Source of the DNA: Takakia lepidozioides | Taxonomy: Eukaryota; Streptophyta; Takakiopsida; Takakiales; Takakiaceae | DNA: 64,000 nt | Assembly (NCBI GenBank): GCA_030704615.1 | Contig: CM060731.1 | Location: forward strand, 1,672,001 to 1,736,000 | Direction: 5' to 3' | Shown: one piece after another, positions 12,218-24,075 of the stretch | Position numbering within the stretch: position 1 is the stretch's first letter | Layout of the letters: each line of letters opens with the position of its first letter | Position numbers and translations under genes: made by a program | The notes under the pieces: model-generated | The model's input: the letters and a program-made list of their open reading frames with translations, nothing else | Told to the model about the DNA's origin: nothing | Database searches by the model: none

Positions 12218-14359
12218 CTGTACAGAAGGCGCATTGCTGCTTTGTCTGCGTTCGGCTGGTCGGTGAACTCGTGGCTCCGGCGAGCATCTGCTATCTCCCG
12301 AAAAAATAGGTTGGTTTTGTAGAGTAGAAAGTACCTCGTCACATAGTCACGTAGGCTCTCTGCTGCAGGAGATATCTCCATCTTGAACTGATGTGCTTGT
12401 GTGTCCAGCTGCTCTTGCGCATTCGTCATCACCTGTGGAGATTGTCCATCAGATCGCTTTCCTCAAAAAATACAATGAATCCACCCCCTACTAGAGTAGA
12501 AGCCCCAAACGAAGCGTGGGGAAGTACCTGAAACCACCATGTCATGCGGTTCATCCACATGTCGAATGTGGGGTCAGAGAGTTTGTCCGTTTGGGGAAGC
12601 TCCACATGTCCCTGGTACTTTGGGAACCATTCCAGATTTGGAGCCACCGGGTCTGTCCAACACACCAGCATATTCGTAAGCGCCAAACACCACAAAAAGG
12701 AGTTGTTGCCACCACAATTTTGTTAAGAATGTATCACCTTTTCTGTTGCATCCACACAGGATGTGGCTAGACGATGGAGCTTCTCCAATGTCATCGTGGG
12801 CTTCAGAGCGCGAGAGTAGTGCTTCCCCACCTCCACCAGAAAGTCGGCACAAGGCCGGATCAGCTATGGCCACGTACTTTACCATCCGCGACTTGTACTT
12901 TATGCGGGCCCTCACCTCCGCAGCTTTGACATACGATTCGAGTTCCGGGAGGGTTGGATTCTTCTCCTCTGACTCCATTGTAGAACCTCCGCGCATGTGC
13001 CAAATCCTGCTGTATTTTCGTCTGTCAAGAATGCGCACATAAGATTAGAGATCCTGCTCAACACAATTTCTTCTATTGGGGGAGGAGAGACAGATTAGCT
13101 CAACAAAACTGTCAGGAGCTTTACCCGAAATATATAGTCCACCATGGCGTCAACGCTCAACCTATACCAGGTTCTGTCTGCCTTTGCCTCCGACTTGCGC
13201 AGGAGGTCGGCACTGAGGGAATTGGCAAACTCTTGCACCCCCTGCTTCCCGACATCCTTCACTCGGAAGAGCATATGGGACAAGTTGGTGGCAATGAAGG
13301 CATTCTCAGTCACCCTGCAGTGCCACATTTCCATCAAACAATACTGAAATGGGAATTTTCATCATATATGAGGATTCGCAATGAAATGACTTCCAAATTC
13401 AAAGTCCAAAAGCGAGAGGGGTTGTAGCTTACGAGTTGATGTCGGCCATTGCAGCTTTGAGAAGACTGCGATCTTTGGCCCCGCAACCTTCAGCACAACA
13501 CAATCCACGGCGAAATGCCAATCGAGGTCGTTGGGGTGGGCTTGGGCAATGTGCTCCATCCATGCCAGGAGGCGATGATTGCCGTCCCACACGTAGAACA
13601 TCTTACCGGACAAGTGCTGGAAAAGAGGATCACTAGCAATCGATCTCTCGAACTCCTCATTTCGCGTTTGCCAATGGGGACCCCATTTGTCCACCTCATC
13701 GGAAGTGTGGGCACGGGAAGCTCCGTGGTCGTTCTCAATGGAAACGTAAAAGGCGGCAGACCCCATTCGATATCCATCCGGAAAGAGAATTTCAGCTTGT
13801 CGATATCGCCTGGGAGGGCAGGTCTCACCACCTGCAATGACACCAAGCGGCAAAGGGGATTCGAAGCTTGGCCGGGTACACCATGCCCCCCAGCACCCTG
13901 CCAATGTTGCTGTGGGTTGCCTCCAACATCTTGGCAGCGGCCAACTTCATATCCACCTCAGACATGACGTCTGTTGCAGAGGGGTTTTCCGGCAGCCCAC
14001 CAGGACCGCCCAAATCCAGCCTGTATGCTCCGGGTTTGGGGCCTGGGGATGTCCGGGAGGATGTCATCCTGGTCAGAAAGCTCCCTGTCGTCCTCCTCAA
14101 CAGGGTCAGCCACTGCGGAAACCACCTCCAGCACTCTCCCGTCTCTACTGCCCTCCCTGGCTTCACCTGGAACTTGCAATCCGTGCTCTTTCAGGTGTTC
14201 TTTCCTCTCCTCCACTCTCCACCGTATGGGTAATTGCGGGGGTGCTCTTGCCCGCGATGGTCTAACCGGTGTGTTACTGCCTCTCTGTGGTGTCTTGGAT
14301 GGATCCACCGTCTTTGTGCGTCCCTCGCTTACATTGGCATCTGTCATTTGGGCACCCCT
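12218..14359 (-). pseudogene. ParB/Srx-like mobile-element gene, copy 1, 3' part
   Basis: Exons inferred from GT-AG sites and from comparison with copy 2 (42969-50010): about 14359-13887, 13831-13433, 13343-13125, about 13027-12738, 12652-12528 and 12432-12218. The second exon contains GSAAFYVSIENDHG, HLSGKMFYVWDGNHRLLAWM and DWHFAVDCVVLKV. A DGNHRLLA motif between beta strands is the signature of the ParB N-terminal/sulfiredoxin-like fold (G-x-H-R). Later exons read WHCRVTENAFIATNLSHMLF, KADRTWYRLSVDAMVDYIF, KYKSRMVKYVAIADPAL, DMWMNRMTWWFQ and VMTNAQEQ. The gene stops at a donor site (12218) beside the satellite array, so it lacks the methyltransferase-like C-terminus of copy 2. Frameshifts are visible before GSAAFYV, after VLKVAGPK and in the 13027-12738 exon. 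The function is unknown. Confidence 0.7.
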
Positions 14360-15084
14360 TGTCGCACACCTCAGTTCGGTAAACTCCCCTTCAAGTCATA
14401 GTTACTCGCTTTGATGCGCGCGCCTGACTCCCAACCTGGCCGCCGGGCCAACTTGGAGTTTCGGCTGCTCACCGGGACATAACGGTCCCCTTCCGCTTCC
14501 CTCTAAACCCTCCACCTATTTGGGACTAGGAGAATTCCCTTTGGTAGATGGCAGTCCGGAACAGCTCCCCACTCTTTGGTCGCTTTCCGGCTCGCTCGCT
14601 TACTCACTAGTTTTTGGTCACCAACGGGCTTGCACCGTTCTCGGGGTTACTACTCCCTATATATACTTCTGTAGCTGTCCGCGGGGGTTTCATAACCAGC
14701 CATGCCATTTTATGGCGAACCACCACGAAAACCCTCGACTCCCGGTGGTGAGTCGCGGTGAGTCTTGGCCCACTCACCGCGGCCCCAATGGACCGTGATG
14801 AGTCCCAAGACTCCCCACGACTCCCACCTCGAGGTCTCCACCCCATGGTGAGTCCTATGCCACCCCCACTAAGTCCCACTAAGCTACCACCACCCTTGTG
14901 GAGCCACCTCCACCGCAACCCGGTGTGCGGGGCTCCACCTAGTGAGCGCCTCCGCCTCCTTGAGTGCCTTTGGGCACTCAAGGTGCTTCAGCCCCCATAC
15001 CTATCGCTGCTGCCCGCGCCCCCACCACAGGGGCAGCCCCTCATGTGTCCCGACCCCCTGCCCTCAAGGCAAAGGGCCGCGACA
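14360..15084 (-). repeat. 3' LTR of Gypsy-1 copy 1
   Basis: Plus-strand ends are TGTCGCACACCTCAG and GGGCCGCGACA. A promoter-like CTATATATACTTC lies near 14654. It is nearly identical to 20601-21325; the small differences include one fewer C near 14890 and one fewer A near 14982. Confidence 0.93.
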
Positions 15085-15988
15085 CACACCCCTACCAACA
15101 GGGAGTCGATGTCCTCATCGACTTGTCCATTTTGTAGAAACGAACATCCAAGTTGTGGCGTCCCACATCAAGGAGTTTGTTTCCGTACCATGGCGTCCCA
15201 TGGCAAAGAACCAAACCCCACACTTGACTCCACTCTCCACTAGCTAGTTCGGCCGACTTCCTCCAAGTCCCGGCCAAGGGTGGAGCCTCTCCAGCTCCTC
15301 CCAGTGCACCTTCTTGGCCTACTTCAAGGCCAAGGAACGATCCTCCCCGAGGATCGAATCGCCTTACTGCAACAACATTGCTTGCGATCGCTCATGATGC
15401 CGCTTTTGGCATCACCTTGAGCAAGGGTTCACCTGGAACCCTCTTTGACTAGGAAGATAACCTTGAATCAACCGTGCGCCCCAATCACTACAATTGGGTC
15501 CGCCTTGGAATGCTGGCCTGAGGTACGGGAACAACGCCGAAGCCGCACTACGACTTCGTCCCGAGGCTACACGATTATAGTACGTGAACGGAAGCACGTA
15601 GCTTCCGCGTTAGCCCGCACTACAAGGCAACCCCCTCGGTAGCGCAGTTATAGTACGCGCACGCGCCAGGTGCGCACTAGCACTTGAACTCCCAAATAAG
15701 GCGCAAGTTTCCTTGCCCCTTGGATGGGAGTCACCCGATTTCGGCACTGCGCAAACACACGATTAACCCAATTTACCTCTCCCACTTTTGTAAGCTAGCA
15801 TGCATTCTACACACCAGCCAACCACACCATGCATCACCATTCCAAACACAATAGGACGCACAATATTTGGAACCCATTTCCTTTATCACAAATTTTGTAC
15901 AATACAAGTTTTTGCAATCGGATTCCTGAGCTAGCTAAACCGGGCTAAGCATGCATTTCCTCCCCACGCTCCAAGGTTGATGTCCCCA
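15085..15988 (-). other. Spacer between pol stop and 3' LTR
   Basis: About 900 bp inside Gypsy-1 with no recognisable coding sequence. Next to the LTR, at 15085-15095, the minus strand is purine-rich (GGTAGGGGTGTG), which fits a polypurine tract. Confidence 0.55.
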
Positions 15989-18900
15989 TCAACGCTTCTT
16001 CCGCTTTTGAGGTCGCCCTTCGAACGCTGCAACTGCCTCGGATGCGTTTCCCATTTCTGAGGCACGCACCCAAGATGCCTCCACAAGATGATAGCCCTTC
16101 CATTTGACGAGATACTCCGTTTCTCGGTTCTTGAACCTCCTCGACTTAAGTATTGCCTCCACCTCGTACTCGGTTCATTTTCATGATCCAACAGCATAGG
16201 TGGCGAACGCAACACTTGCTGCCGATTCGGACGTGCTTCATCTTTGAAGTAAGGCTTCAAAAGGGAGACATGGAATACTGGGTGCACCTTGCTGTTTGCT
16301 GGCAGCTCCAATTCATACACATCCTCATTCATAACCCTCCGAATGCGAAAGGGACCCGCATACGGAGGTACGAACTTCGGACTCATTTCCGGAGGTAGTC
16401 GAAAATTCTTGATGTTCAACCAGACCTCTGTGCCTGCCTCAAACTTCACTTCCCTCCGCTTCCGATTCGCCTGCCTTTCATACCGTTTCCTAGCTTTGGC
16501 AATGTTGTACTTTGCGAGCTTCAACAAACGCTCGCGTTCTTCCAGTACCGCCGCTACTGCCGGTTCCTCAACGTCCTGGGCGGCCCAACTTGTCGGCACC
16601 AGAGGTGCTTTTCCATAGACCAACACAAAAGGGGAAACTCCCGTCGCGGAGTGTTCTGTGTTATTATAACAGAACTCTGCCGCGTCTAAGTGTTCCATCC
16701 AGTCTGATTGGTCTGCCGACACGTAATTCCGCAAGAATTGCTTCACTACGGAATTCACTCTTTCCGTTTGGCCGTCCGTCGTAGGTCGGAAGGCGGTGCT
16801 CATCTTCAGCCTCGTCCCCATCTTCTTCCAAAGTGCTCTCCAGAATTTACTCGTAAACTTTGGGTCGCGGTCCGAGACAATATCCTTCGGGACTCCATGA
16901 TGCTTTAAGACGTGGGCGAAGTAAAGTCGCCCTGTCTCCTGCGCAGTTGCCGTCTCCTTGGTGGGGATGAAATGGGCCATTTTACTGAACCTATCTACCA
17001 CCACCATGATTGCATCGAATCCTTTTGACAGCGGCATAGCAGTCATGAAATCCATCGAGACGCTTTCCCAAGTCCCCTCTGGAATCGGCAAGGGTTGTAA
17101 CAGCCCCGCTTGCTTTTTATACTCGCTCCGGTTTTGTTGGCATGTGGTGCATGTCTTTACATACTCCTCTGCCTCCTCCCTCAGTTTGGGCCAGAAATAC
17201 TCTTTCTTCAAGAGTGCCGCAGTGCGCTTGGCTCCACCGTGGCCCGCAAGCGGGCTATCATGGCATTCTCTCAAGAGACTATCCCTGATCCCTCCCTTTG
17301 GCACATAGAGACGTTTTTGCTTATACCGGAGCAGTCCGTTTTGCAAGTGGAACTGCGATTTAACCCCCATTCTCAAGTTCTGCATCACGCACTTTGCCAG
17401 CTCATCCTTCCGGCAAGCCTTCCGGATCTTCCTTTGGAGCGCCGTCTCGCCCTTGTACACCAACAAGAGCTGCTGCTTTCTACTTAAAGCATCGGCCACC
17501 ACATTGTCCCGTCCCGGTTTGTACTGGATATCCACGTCGAACACTGCCAAAGTATCTTGCCACCTAAGTTGTTTTGGGGACAACTTGGGCTGCGTGGCAA
17601 AATACTTCACCGTGACATTGTCCGTGAACACCTTCACTGGGTTGGAACCAACATAGTGGCGCCAGAGTTCAAGGCAATGTACCACCGCCTTCATCTCTTT
17701 TTCGTGCGTCGGCCACCGTCGCTCCACTTCATTCAGTTTCTTACTTTCGTAAGCCACTGGACGTCCATCTTGCATAAGTACACCCCCAATTGCGAAGTCC
17801 GATGCATCTGTATGAATCTCAAACGGACGATCGAACTCCGGGATTTTTAAGACTGGAGCTTCCGTCATCCGCTGCTTCAATTCAGCAAAAGCTTGGCCAC
17901 AAAATGTGTTCCATACCCAGACTTTGGATTTACACAGAAGGTCCGACAGCGGCCCCGCGATCTTGGCGAAATTTCTCACATACTTCCGGTAATAGGAGGC
18001 GAGTCCTAGGAAGGATCGCACTCCCGGGACCGAAGTCGGAGGCTCCCAGTCCAAGATCGCCCTCACCTTTCTGTCATCCATTTTGATCCCATCCTGTGTA
18101 ATCACGTGCCCAAGAACTCCACTTTTGTGACCCCGAATTCGCACTTTGAAGCTTTGGCATACAGCTTCCCTTCTCGCAATTTTTGGAACACCCTTTTGAG
18201 GTGCTCCAGGTGCTCCTCCTTTGTTTTCGAGTACACCAAGATGTCGTCGATGTACACGATCACAAAGTCATCCAACCACTCCTGGAAAAGGCTGTTCATC
18301 AGCGTGCTAAATGTCGCTGGTGCATTGGTGAGCCCAAAAGGCATCACCAAGAACTCATATGAACCATACCTTGTCCTGCACGCGGTCTTCTCCTCATCTC
18401 CTTCCGCCACCCGAATTTGGTGATAGCCGGAGCGCAAGTCGATCCGGCTGAAATACTTCGCTCCTGCCAACCGATCGAAGAGGTCGTCGATCCTTGGCAA
18501 AGGGTACCGGTTTTTGATAGTCACCTTATTCAGAGCCCTGTAATCGACACACATCCGCAGCGTCCCATCCTTCTTGTCTGCAAATAGCACCGGGGCTCCG
18601 TAAGGTGACTTACTCGGCCGGATGTACCCCTTTGACATTAGATCTTTGAGCTGAGTCTTCAGCTCGACCAACTCTTTGTGGCTCAACCGGTAGGGCGCCT
18701 TGGCAGGCGGTTCCGATCCCGGTATCACCTCAATTTGTGGTCAACTCCTCTTCGCGGTGGCAAGCCGCTTGGTAAATCCTCCGGCATCACATCCTGGTAT
18801 TTCTCCAAAATCCCCTTGATCCAATCTGGGCTCGGCTCCCCATCGCCTTCTCCTTTCACTTCTCTAATGTAAAGCAAAAACTGGGACTCGTGTGTCTCCT

Positions 18901-20545
18901 CCACGGCCCACTCCTTTGCTGATAGAAGGTTTATTCGCCCTCCCACGGATTTGGGCGTTTCCGACACTCGTAAAACCTCGCCACCATTCCCACATGGCAG
19001 CGTGACTACTCTCTTGCGGCCATCTATGACCGCTCCGGATTTGCTCAAAAAGGTCATTCCCAAAATGAGATCCACTCCATCGATCTCGCAGATAGTGAAG
19101 TTCTCACGTCCCTCCCAACTCCCCAGTTGAAGAGGAACATCAAACGCCAACCTTGTCGCCAACTGAGGTTCTCCTTTGGCAGAGCGCACCTCAATAGAGG
19201 CCCCCACGTCACTTGTCGGGAGTCCCAACTTTCGCGCCACCGCCGGCGTCATGAAGGAGTGCGACGCTCCTGTGTCCACCAACAACGACACATTAGTTCC
19301 GGATATTATCCCATCCACGAACAATAACTGACTCCCTTTTCGTAAGGCGCCAGTTTCCTGATACAACTCACAAGAAAATTTGCCTACCTTGCAAGTCCTG
19401 GCGACCACCGCTTCCACCAAGCGACTGATGGTATCTTCCGACAGCTCCGTGGTCGCCCGAGTCATGTTCAATTGCCGGGGCTTCGTGCACTTCTTGGCCA
19501 TGTGCCCGGGCTCCCCGCAATTGAAACACACTCCATCAAAGGTCGCCTTCTGTCCGCCATAAGTCGCTCCACCCGCTTTTCCTTTCGAAGCACCGGGTGC
19601 CGCCTTGACGTGTGAAGGACCTCCCTTCGATTTCCACGTGCCATTTTCGCCGCGTGGCCTATCCCACTTCTTTTCCGGTCGGGAGGAGTCCCTTCCCGCC
19701 GGGTCTTCTTGTGGTTCAGCTCCGTACGGCCTTGTCTCTCACCCCTAGGGACATCCGAGAAACATTCAGCTCTCTCAATTGCCTCGTTCAAAGTCTTGGG
19801 TGGCTTCTCCTCCAACTTCCGCCTAGCCCATGGGGCCAGTCCCGCCACAAAGTTGAAGACCATTTCTGGTTCTGCCATGTCCGCGACTTCGAGCAACAGC
19901 ACATTGAAAGCCTGGACATACCCCGAATGTCATCTGTTTGCTTCAAATTCCTCATCTTGTCCGGGCAAGCCAGGATGCGTTGAGGGGCACAAACTGTCTC
20001 TTCATCAATTCCTTGAACTCACTCCAGTTCAAGGTTTCCGGGCTTGGGCCTCGGTCGTGAAGGCGTTTCTGCCACCATTGTTGAGCATAGCCCCTCAAAT
20101 AGGTGGGAGCCACTTCCACCCGATCCTCGTCACTCAACTTGGCCGCCCGGAAGTACTGCTCTAGCTCCAGGAGCCAGGTGTTGAGTGCCTTCCGGTTTCG
20201 AACGCCCTCGAAGGTGCCGGGTTCCTTAGGCTTCACCTTAAACTTTGCCTTGGTGGAAGTGGCATTAGCCGCCTTCAACACGTCTTTCAACGTCCCGCCA
20301 AACTGCGCCAACAACCCTTCCCAAAAGGCTGCCGGCATGGGAGGCATCTCTTGGTTTGTCGGAGCTCTCAAAGATTCCTCGGGCTCCGACTCCTCGGATT
20401 CCTCCCGCTCCTGAGCGGCCTCGTTTTCGGAAACATTAATCGCTTCCTCAAACGGCCGCCTCGGTGACACGTCGCCCCCATCGGGCTCACCGGGATCATC
20501 ATCTTTTGGGCCGTTCCGCTTTCGCTTCGGCTTGCCCGACCCCAT
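15989..20545 (-). CDS. Gypsy-1 gag-pol with chromodomain (frame broken)
   Basis: The start ATG at 20545 opens [13 protein letters not shown]. Gag: [20 protein letters not shown] and [10 protein letters not shown]; then a CCHC zinc knuckle, [14 protein letters not shown]. Protease: [12 protein letters not shown]. Reverse transcriptase: [25 protein letters not shown] and the catalytic [10 protein letters not shown]. RNase [17 protein letters not shown]. Integrase: H-H-C-C with [14 protein letters not shown], then [35 protein letters not shown] and TDGQTERVN. At 16176-15992 in a shifted frame lies a chromodomain, [10 protein letters not shown] and [11 protein letters not shown] with EASWV, ending at a TGA. 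Compared with copy 2 there are single-base losses near 19968, 19925, 19690, 18736 and 18113, mostly in C runs. With near-identical LTRs, these may be assembly errors rather than decay. Confidence 0.92.
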
Positions 20546-20586
20546 GATGAGGCCAATCCCAAGGACGATCGCGTACTGAACTCTAA

Positions 20587-20598
20587 GCTCTGATACCA
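20587..20598 (-). other. Primer binding site (initiator Met tRNA)
   Basis: The minus strand reads TGGTATCAGAGC, two bases inside the 5' LTR. This matches the complement of the 3' end of plant initiator-Met tRNA, the usual primer of plant Gypsy elements. Copy 2 has the same site at 33154-33165. Confidence 0.9.
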
Positions 20599-20600
20599 AG

Positions 20601-21325
20601 TGTCGCACACCTCAGTTCGGTAAACTCCCCTTCAAGTCATAGTTACTCGCTTTGATGCGCGCGCCTGACTCCCAACCTGGCCGCCGGGCCAACTTGGAGT
20701 TTCGGCTGCTCACCGGGACATAACGGTCCCCTTCCGCTTCCCTCTAAACCCTCCACCTATTTGGGACTAGGAGAATTCCCTTTGGTAGATGGCAGTCCGG
20801 AACAGCTCCCCACTCTTTGGTCGCTTTCCGGCTCGCTCGCTTACTCACTAGTTTTTGGTCACCAACGGGCTTGCACCGTTCTCGGGGTTACTACTCCCTA
20901 TATATACTTCTGTAGCTGTCCGCGGGGGTTTCATAACCAGCCATGCCATTTTATGGCGAACCACCACGAAAACCCTCGACTCCCGGTGGTGAGTCGCGGT
21001 GAGTCTTGGCCCACTCACCGCGGCCCCAATGGACCGTGATGAGTCCCAAGACTCCCCACGACTCCCACCTCGAGGTCTCCACCCCATGGTGAGTCCTATG
21101 CCACCCCCACTAAGTCCCACTAAGCTACCACCACCCCTTGTGGAGCCACCTCCACCGCAACCCGGTGTGCGGGGCTCCACCTAGTGAGCGCCTCCGCCTC
21201 CTTGAGTGCCTTTGGGCACTCAAAGGTGCTTCAGCCCCCCATACCTATCGCTGCCGCTGCCCCCACCACAGGGGCAGCCCCTCATGTGTCCCGACCCCCT
21301 GCCCTCAAGGCAAAGGGCCGCGACA
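20601..21325 (-). repeat. 5' LTR of Gypsy-1 copy 1
   Basis: 725 bp with TGTCGCACAC and CCGCGACA ends. It is followed by the target duplication CCCCT and then by the upstream part of the interrupted ParB-like gene. Confidence 0.93.
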
Positions 21326-22390
21326 CCCCTGGCCTCTTCAGCTGCCTTTTCTCTTTCCTCCTGGCTAGCATTCTGTCTCGTCTGCTCTTTTGCCCTCTCT
21401 TTTGCCCTCTCACGGGTTTCTGTTTCTTACTAGGGCTAGCAGCAGGGAGCCCTCCAGGACGACCACCTTTGATTGAGGCGAACTGACACCCTCGCGCGCA
21501 CTGCTCACTCCCCCCTCCGCAGCCCGTGACTGCTCTCTCGCCGGGGATTGCATGTGCTTAGCTTTCTTCTTTTTCTTTGCGTGGGCGGGCCCTACTGCAT
21601 GTGCATGAACAACCTCCATTTCCGGATCTGCTGTCCTCATGTCCTCACGCCCTTCACCTGCCATGCCGCCTGCACCAACCTCCCCAATGCCTACTCTGTC
21701 GTACTGTCGTTGCAAGTCCTCCCGTCCACCAACAAAAGGCTTAAGTTTGCCCTCTCGCCCCAAGTTGGGCGATTCAAACATGCGATGAGTTGGAGCTGTC
21801 GATGATACCACCACTCTGTCATTGACAAAAATCGTGAAAACCAATATCGGTGCAAAAAGCAACATCGCAACGAGCAGCGCAACCACCATAGCAACAATCG
21901 TGTAGCAAAAATGAAAACATAACAAGTTTAGGAAGTATGGAGAGCCATGCAACAACAATGAAAACAAATGCAACCATTGCCTGAGAATGACATGCACAAG
22001 CAGCCTTCTCCAGAGCTGCCGGATTTGCACACGCATTGCAAACAATCTAAGGTTCACTCAACTATCTAAAGTTCACTCATACAGCGAAACCAGGATGAGA
22101 TGCAAAAACAAAGCGAGGTAACAAAGCGAAAGCAAAAAATAAATCGAACAAACCGAAAGCAGAAGTGGCTTGCCTGAGAGTACTCGGCTTCAGTTGGCGC
22201 AGGTTGTGAGCAAGACACTAGAATCTCCTGCTGGAGCTTCAGTTTGGCCATGCGAGAGATTGGCCGTCGTCTGTAGTACAGAGCTTTCAACTTCCGCCGC
22301 GGTCTGGATGTGAGGTCTCTCTCAGGAGAGCCACGCCCTTCAGGCGGCATAAGTCCCAGCCAAAAAGATCTCCTTTTTTGGGGTACATGC
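21326..22390 (-). pseudogene. ParB/Srx-like gene, copy 1, 5' part
   Basis: This is the half of the gene upstream of the Gypsy-1 insertion. Beside the insertion the frame reads ERAKEQTRQNASQEEREKAA, then EEARGAQ into MTDANVSEGRTKTVDPSKTP on the other side, with one CCCCT counted. It is a highly charged, probably disordered or coiled segment. Further upstream are a lysine-rich tract (HAKKKKKAKH, near 21575) and, near 22352-22180, MPPEGRGSPERDLTSRPRRK with KLKLQQEILVSC, a plausible first exon ending at a possible GC donor (CTCAG|GCAAGC, about 22170). A stop at 21410 shows at least one frameshift. No known domain is seen in this half. Confidence 0.5.
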
Positions 22391-22559
22391 CTCGAATAGC
22401 ATGTTAAGCCAAGATTAGCATGAGATTTAGGGTACGTGTCCAGGAAGCCATGCGTCAGGAAGCCAGCCCGAATGATAACCGACGGCGGTCGACATTTATG
22501 CCCAACTGCGCAATTAAATGTCGGATGAAGCCCTCCATGTCGGATGAAAATCGACGTAA

Positions 22560-24075
22560 ACAGTCCCGGAATTTCCAACGTAGAGGTAATTCGGAGCGCT
22601 GCACGATGGAATTCCGGCGCCATATTTCCATCCTGCAGGTAATTCGGAGCGCCGAATTTCCATCCAGCAAGGTAGGCGGCGCTGGAAATTTCCCTCACGC
22701 AGGTAATTCAGAGCGCGCGGATGGAAATCCGGTGCCGGATTTCCATCCGCGCAGGTCGGGCGTCGCGCCAAATTTCCCTCACGCAGGTAATTCGGAAGCG
22801 CGCGGATGGAAATCCGGCGCCGAATTTCATCCGCGCAGTTCGGGCGGCGCGCCAAATTTCCCTCACGAAGGTAATTCGGAAGCGCGCGGATGGAAATCCG
22901 GCGCCGAATTTCCATCCGCGCAGGTCGGGCGGCGGGCCAAATTTCCCTCACGCAGGTAATTCAGAAGTGCGCGGATGGAAATCCGGCGCCGAATTTCGAT
23001 CCGGTAGGTAAGTGGAATCCCGGATGGATGGAAATTCGGCGCCGAATTTCCATCCTGCAGGTAAGTCGGATCGCTGGCGTATGGATATTCGGCGCCGAAT
23101 TTCCATTCGCCATGTATTTCATCGCTCAGAATTACCTTCCTGCAAGTAATTCTGAACGAGGAATTACCTTCCTACCGGCATCGATAGGAATTACCTGCAG
23201 GAAGGTAATTATGAGCGATGAAATTCATGGCGAATGGAAATTCGGCGCCGAATATCCATACGCCAGCGATCCGACTTACCTGCTGGATGGAAATTCGGCG
23301 CCGAATTTCCATTTATCCGGGATTCGAATTACCTGCTGGATGGAAATTCGGCGCCGAAATTCCATCCGGGGGATGGTCTCTGTCGGAGAGGTGCTGCCTC
23401 TCCGCCGCTCTGTTGGATATTCGGTGCCGAATTTCCGTTCGGGGGTTTGAAATATGACGGCCAGGTGCCGACCTCTCCCCCTCCCCAACTGCATTGGAAC
23501 GGCCCCGAATTGAAATTCGGCGCCGTTTTCCCATGTGGGGAGGTTTTTATGTCGGCCAGTTTTCGGTCTGACCCCCCGACAAGACTTCCTTTGGGGGGGC
23601 CCGGATGGAAATTCGGCGCCGAATCTGCATCCAGGGGATGCTCTCTGTCGAACACGTGCCGACCTCTACGCCCGAGGCGACTTCATCCGGGCGTCCCCTG
23701 TTCGGTATTCGGTGCCGAATTTCCGTCCGGGGGTTGAAATGTGACGGCCAAGTGCCGGCCACTCCCCCCTCCCTGACTGCATCCGAACCGCCCCGGATGG
23801 AAATTCGGCCACTCCCCCCTCCCTGACTGCATCCGAACCGCCCCGGATGGAAATTCGGCGCCGTTTTTCCATCTGGGGATGTTTTTATGCCATCCAATTT
23901 TCGGCCTGACCCCCCGACACGACTCCCTTTGGGGGGCCCGGATGGAAATTCGGCGCCGAATTTCCATCCAGGGGATATTCTCTGTCGCACACGCGCCGAG
24001 GCGACTTCATCCGGGCTTCCTCTGTTGGATATTGGGTGCCGAATTTCCATTCGGGGGTAGTAATGTGACGGCACG
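22560..24075. repeat. Palindrome array A (GGCGCC core)
   Basis: About 17 copies of a 20-22 bp palindrome built on AAATTCGGCGCCGAATTT, at about 22610, 22723, 22808, 22893, 22977, 23030, 23086, 23236, 23289, 23342, 23405, 23512, 23606, 23704, 23849, 23943 and 24030. The spacers are unequal, mostly 50-100 bp, with mutated variants such as GGTGCC cores. The array fills the intergenic space between two divergent genes: the ParB-like gene (starting near 22390, minus) and the MULE/SWIM transposase gene (24354, plus). It is therefore their likely shared promoter region. Confidence 0.9.
23003..23340. repeat. Long inverted repeat (~150-bp arms) within array A
   Basis: The sequence from about 23003-23158 reads back on the other strand at about 23185-23340, around an axis near 23170. 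Matching blocks include GTCGGATCGCTGGCGTATGG with its reverse complement near 23254-23273, GCCATGTATTTCATCGCTCA with TGAGCGATGAAATTCATGGC, and GGAAGGTAATT with AATTACCTTCC. The arms contain array-A palindromes themselves. Transcribed, it would form a long imperfect hairpin. Confidence 0.85.

Larger units (their letters stand above)
14360..21325 (-). mobile_element. Ty3/Gypsy chromovirus (Gypsy-1, copy 1), full length
   Basis: A 6,966-bp element with 725-bp LTRs at both ends and a perfect 5-bp target duplication, CCCCT at 14355-14359 and 21326-21330. On the minus strand the order is 5' LTR (20601-21325), primer binding site, gag, protease, reverse transcriptase, RNase H, integrase, chromodomain, a spacer of about 900 bp, and 3' LTR (14360-15084). 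The two LTRs differ by only a handful of changes, mostly homopolymer lengths, so the insertion is young. It interrupts an exon of the ParB-like gene: the reading frame of that gene resumes on the far side once the element and one CCCCT are discounted. Confidence 0.95.

Noticed and set aside
13825-14265. Plus-strand frames of 120-150 codons in the ParB-like region
   Set aside because: Shadows of the minus-strand exons, which are supported by a homologous second copy and splice sites.
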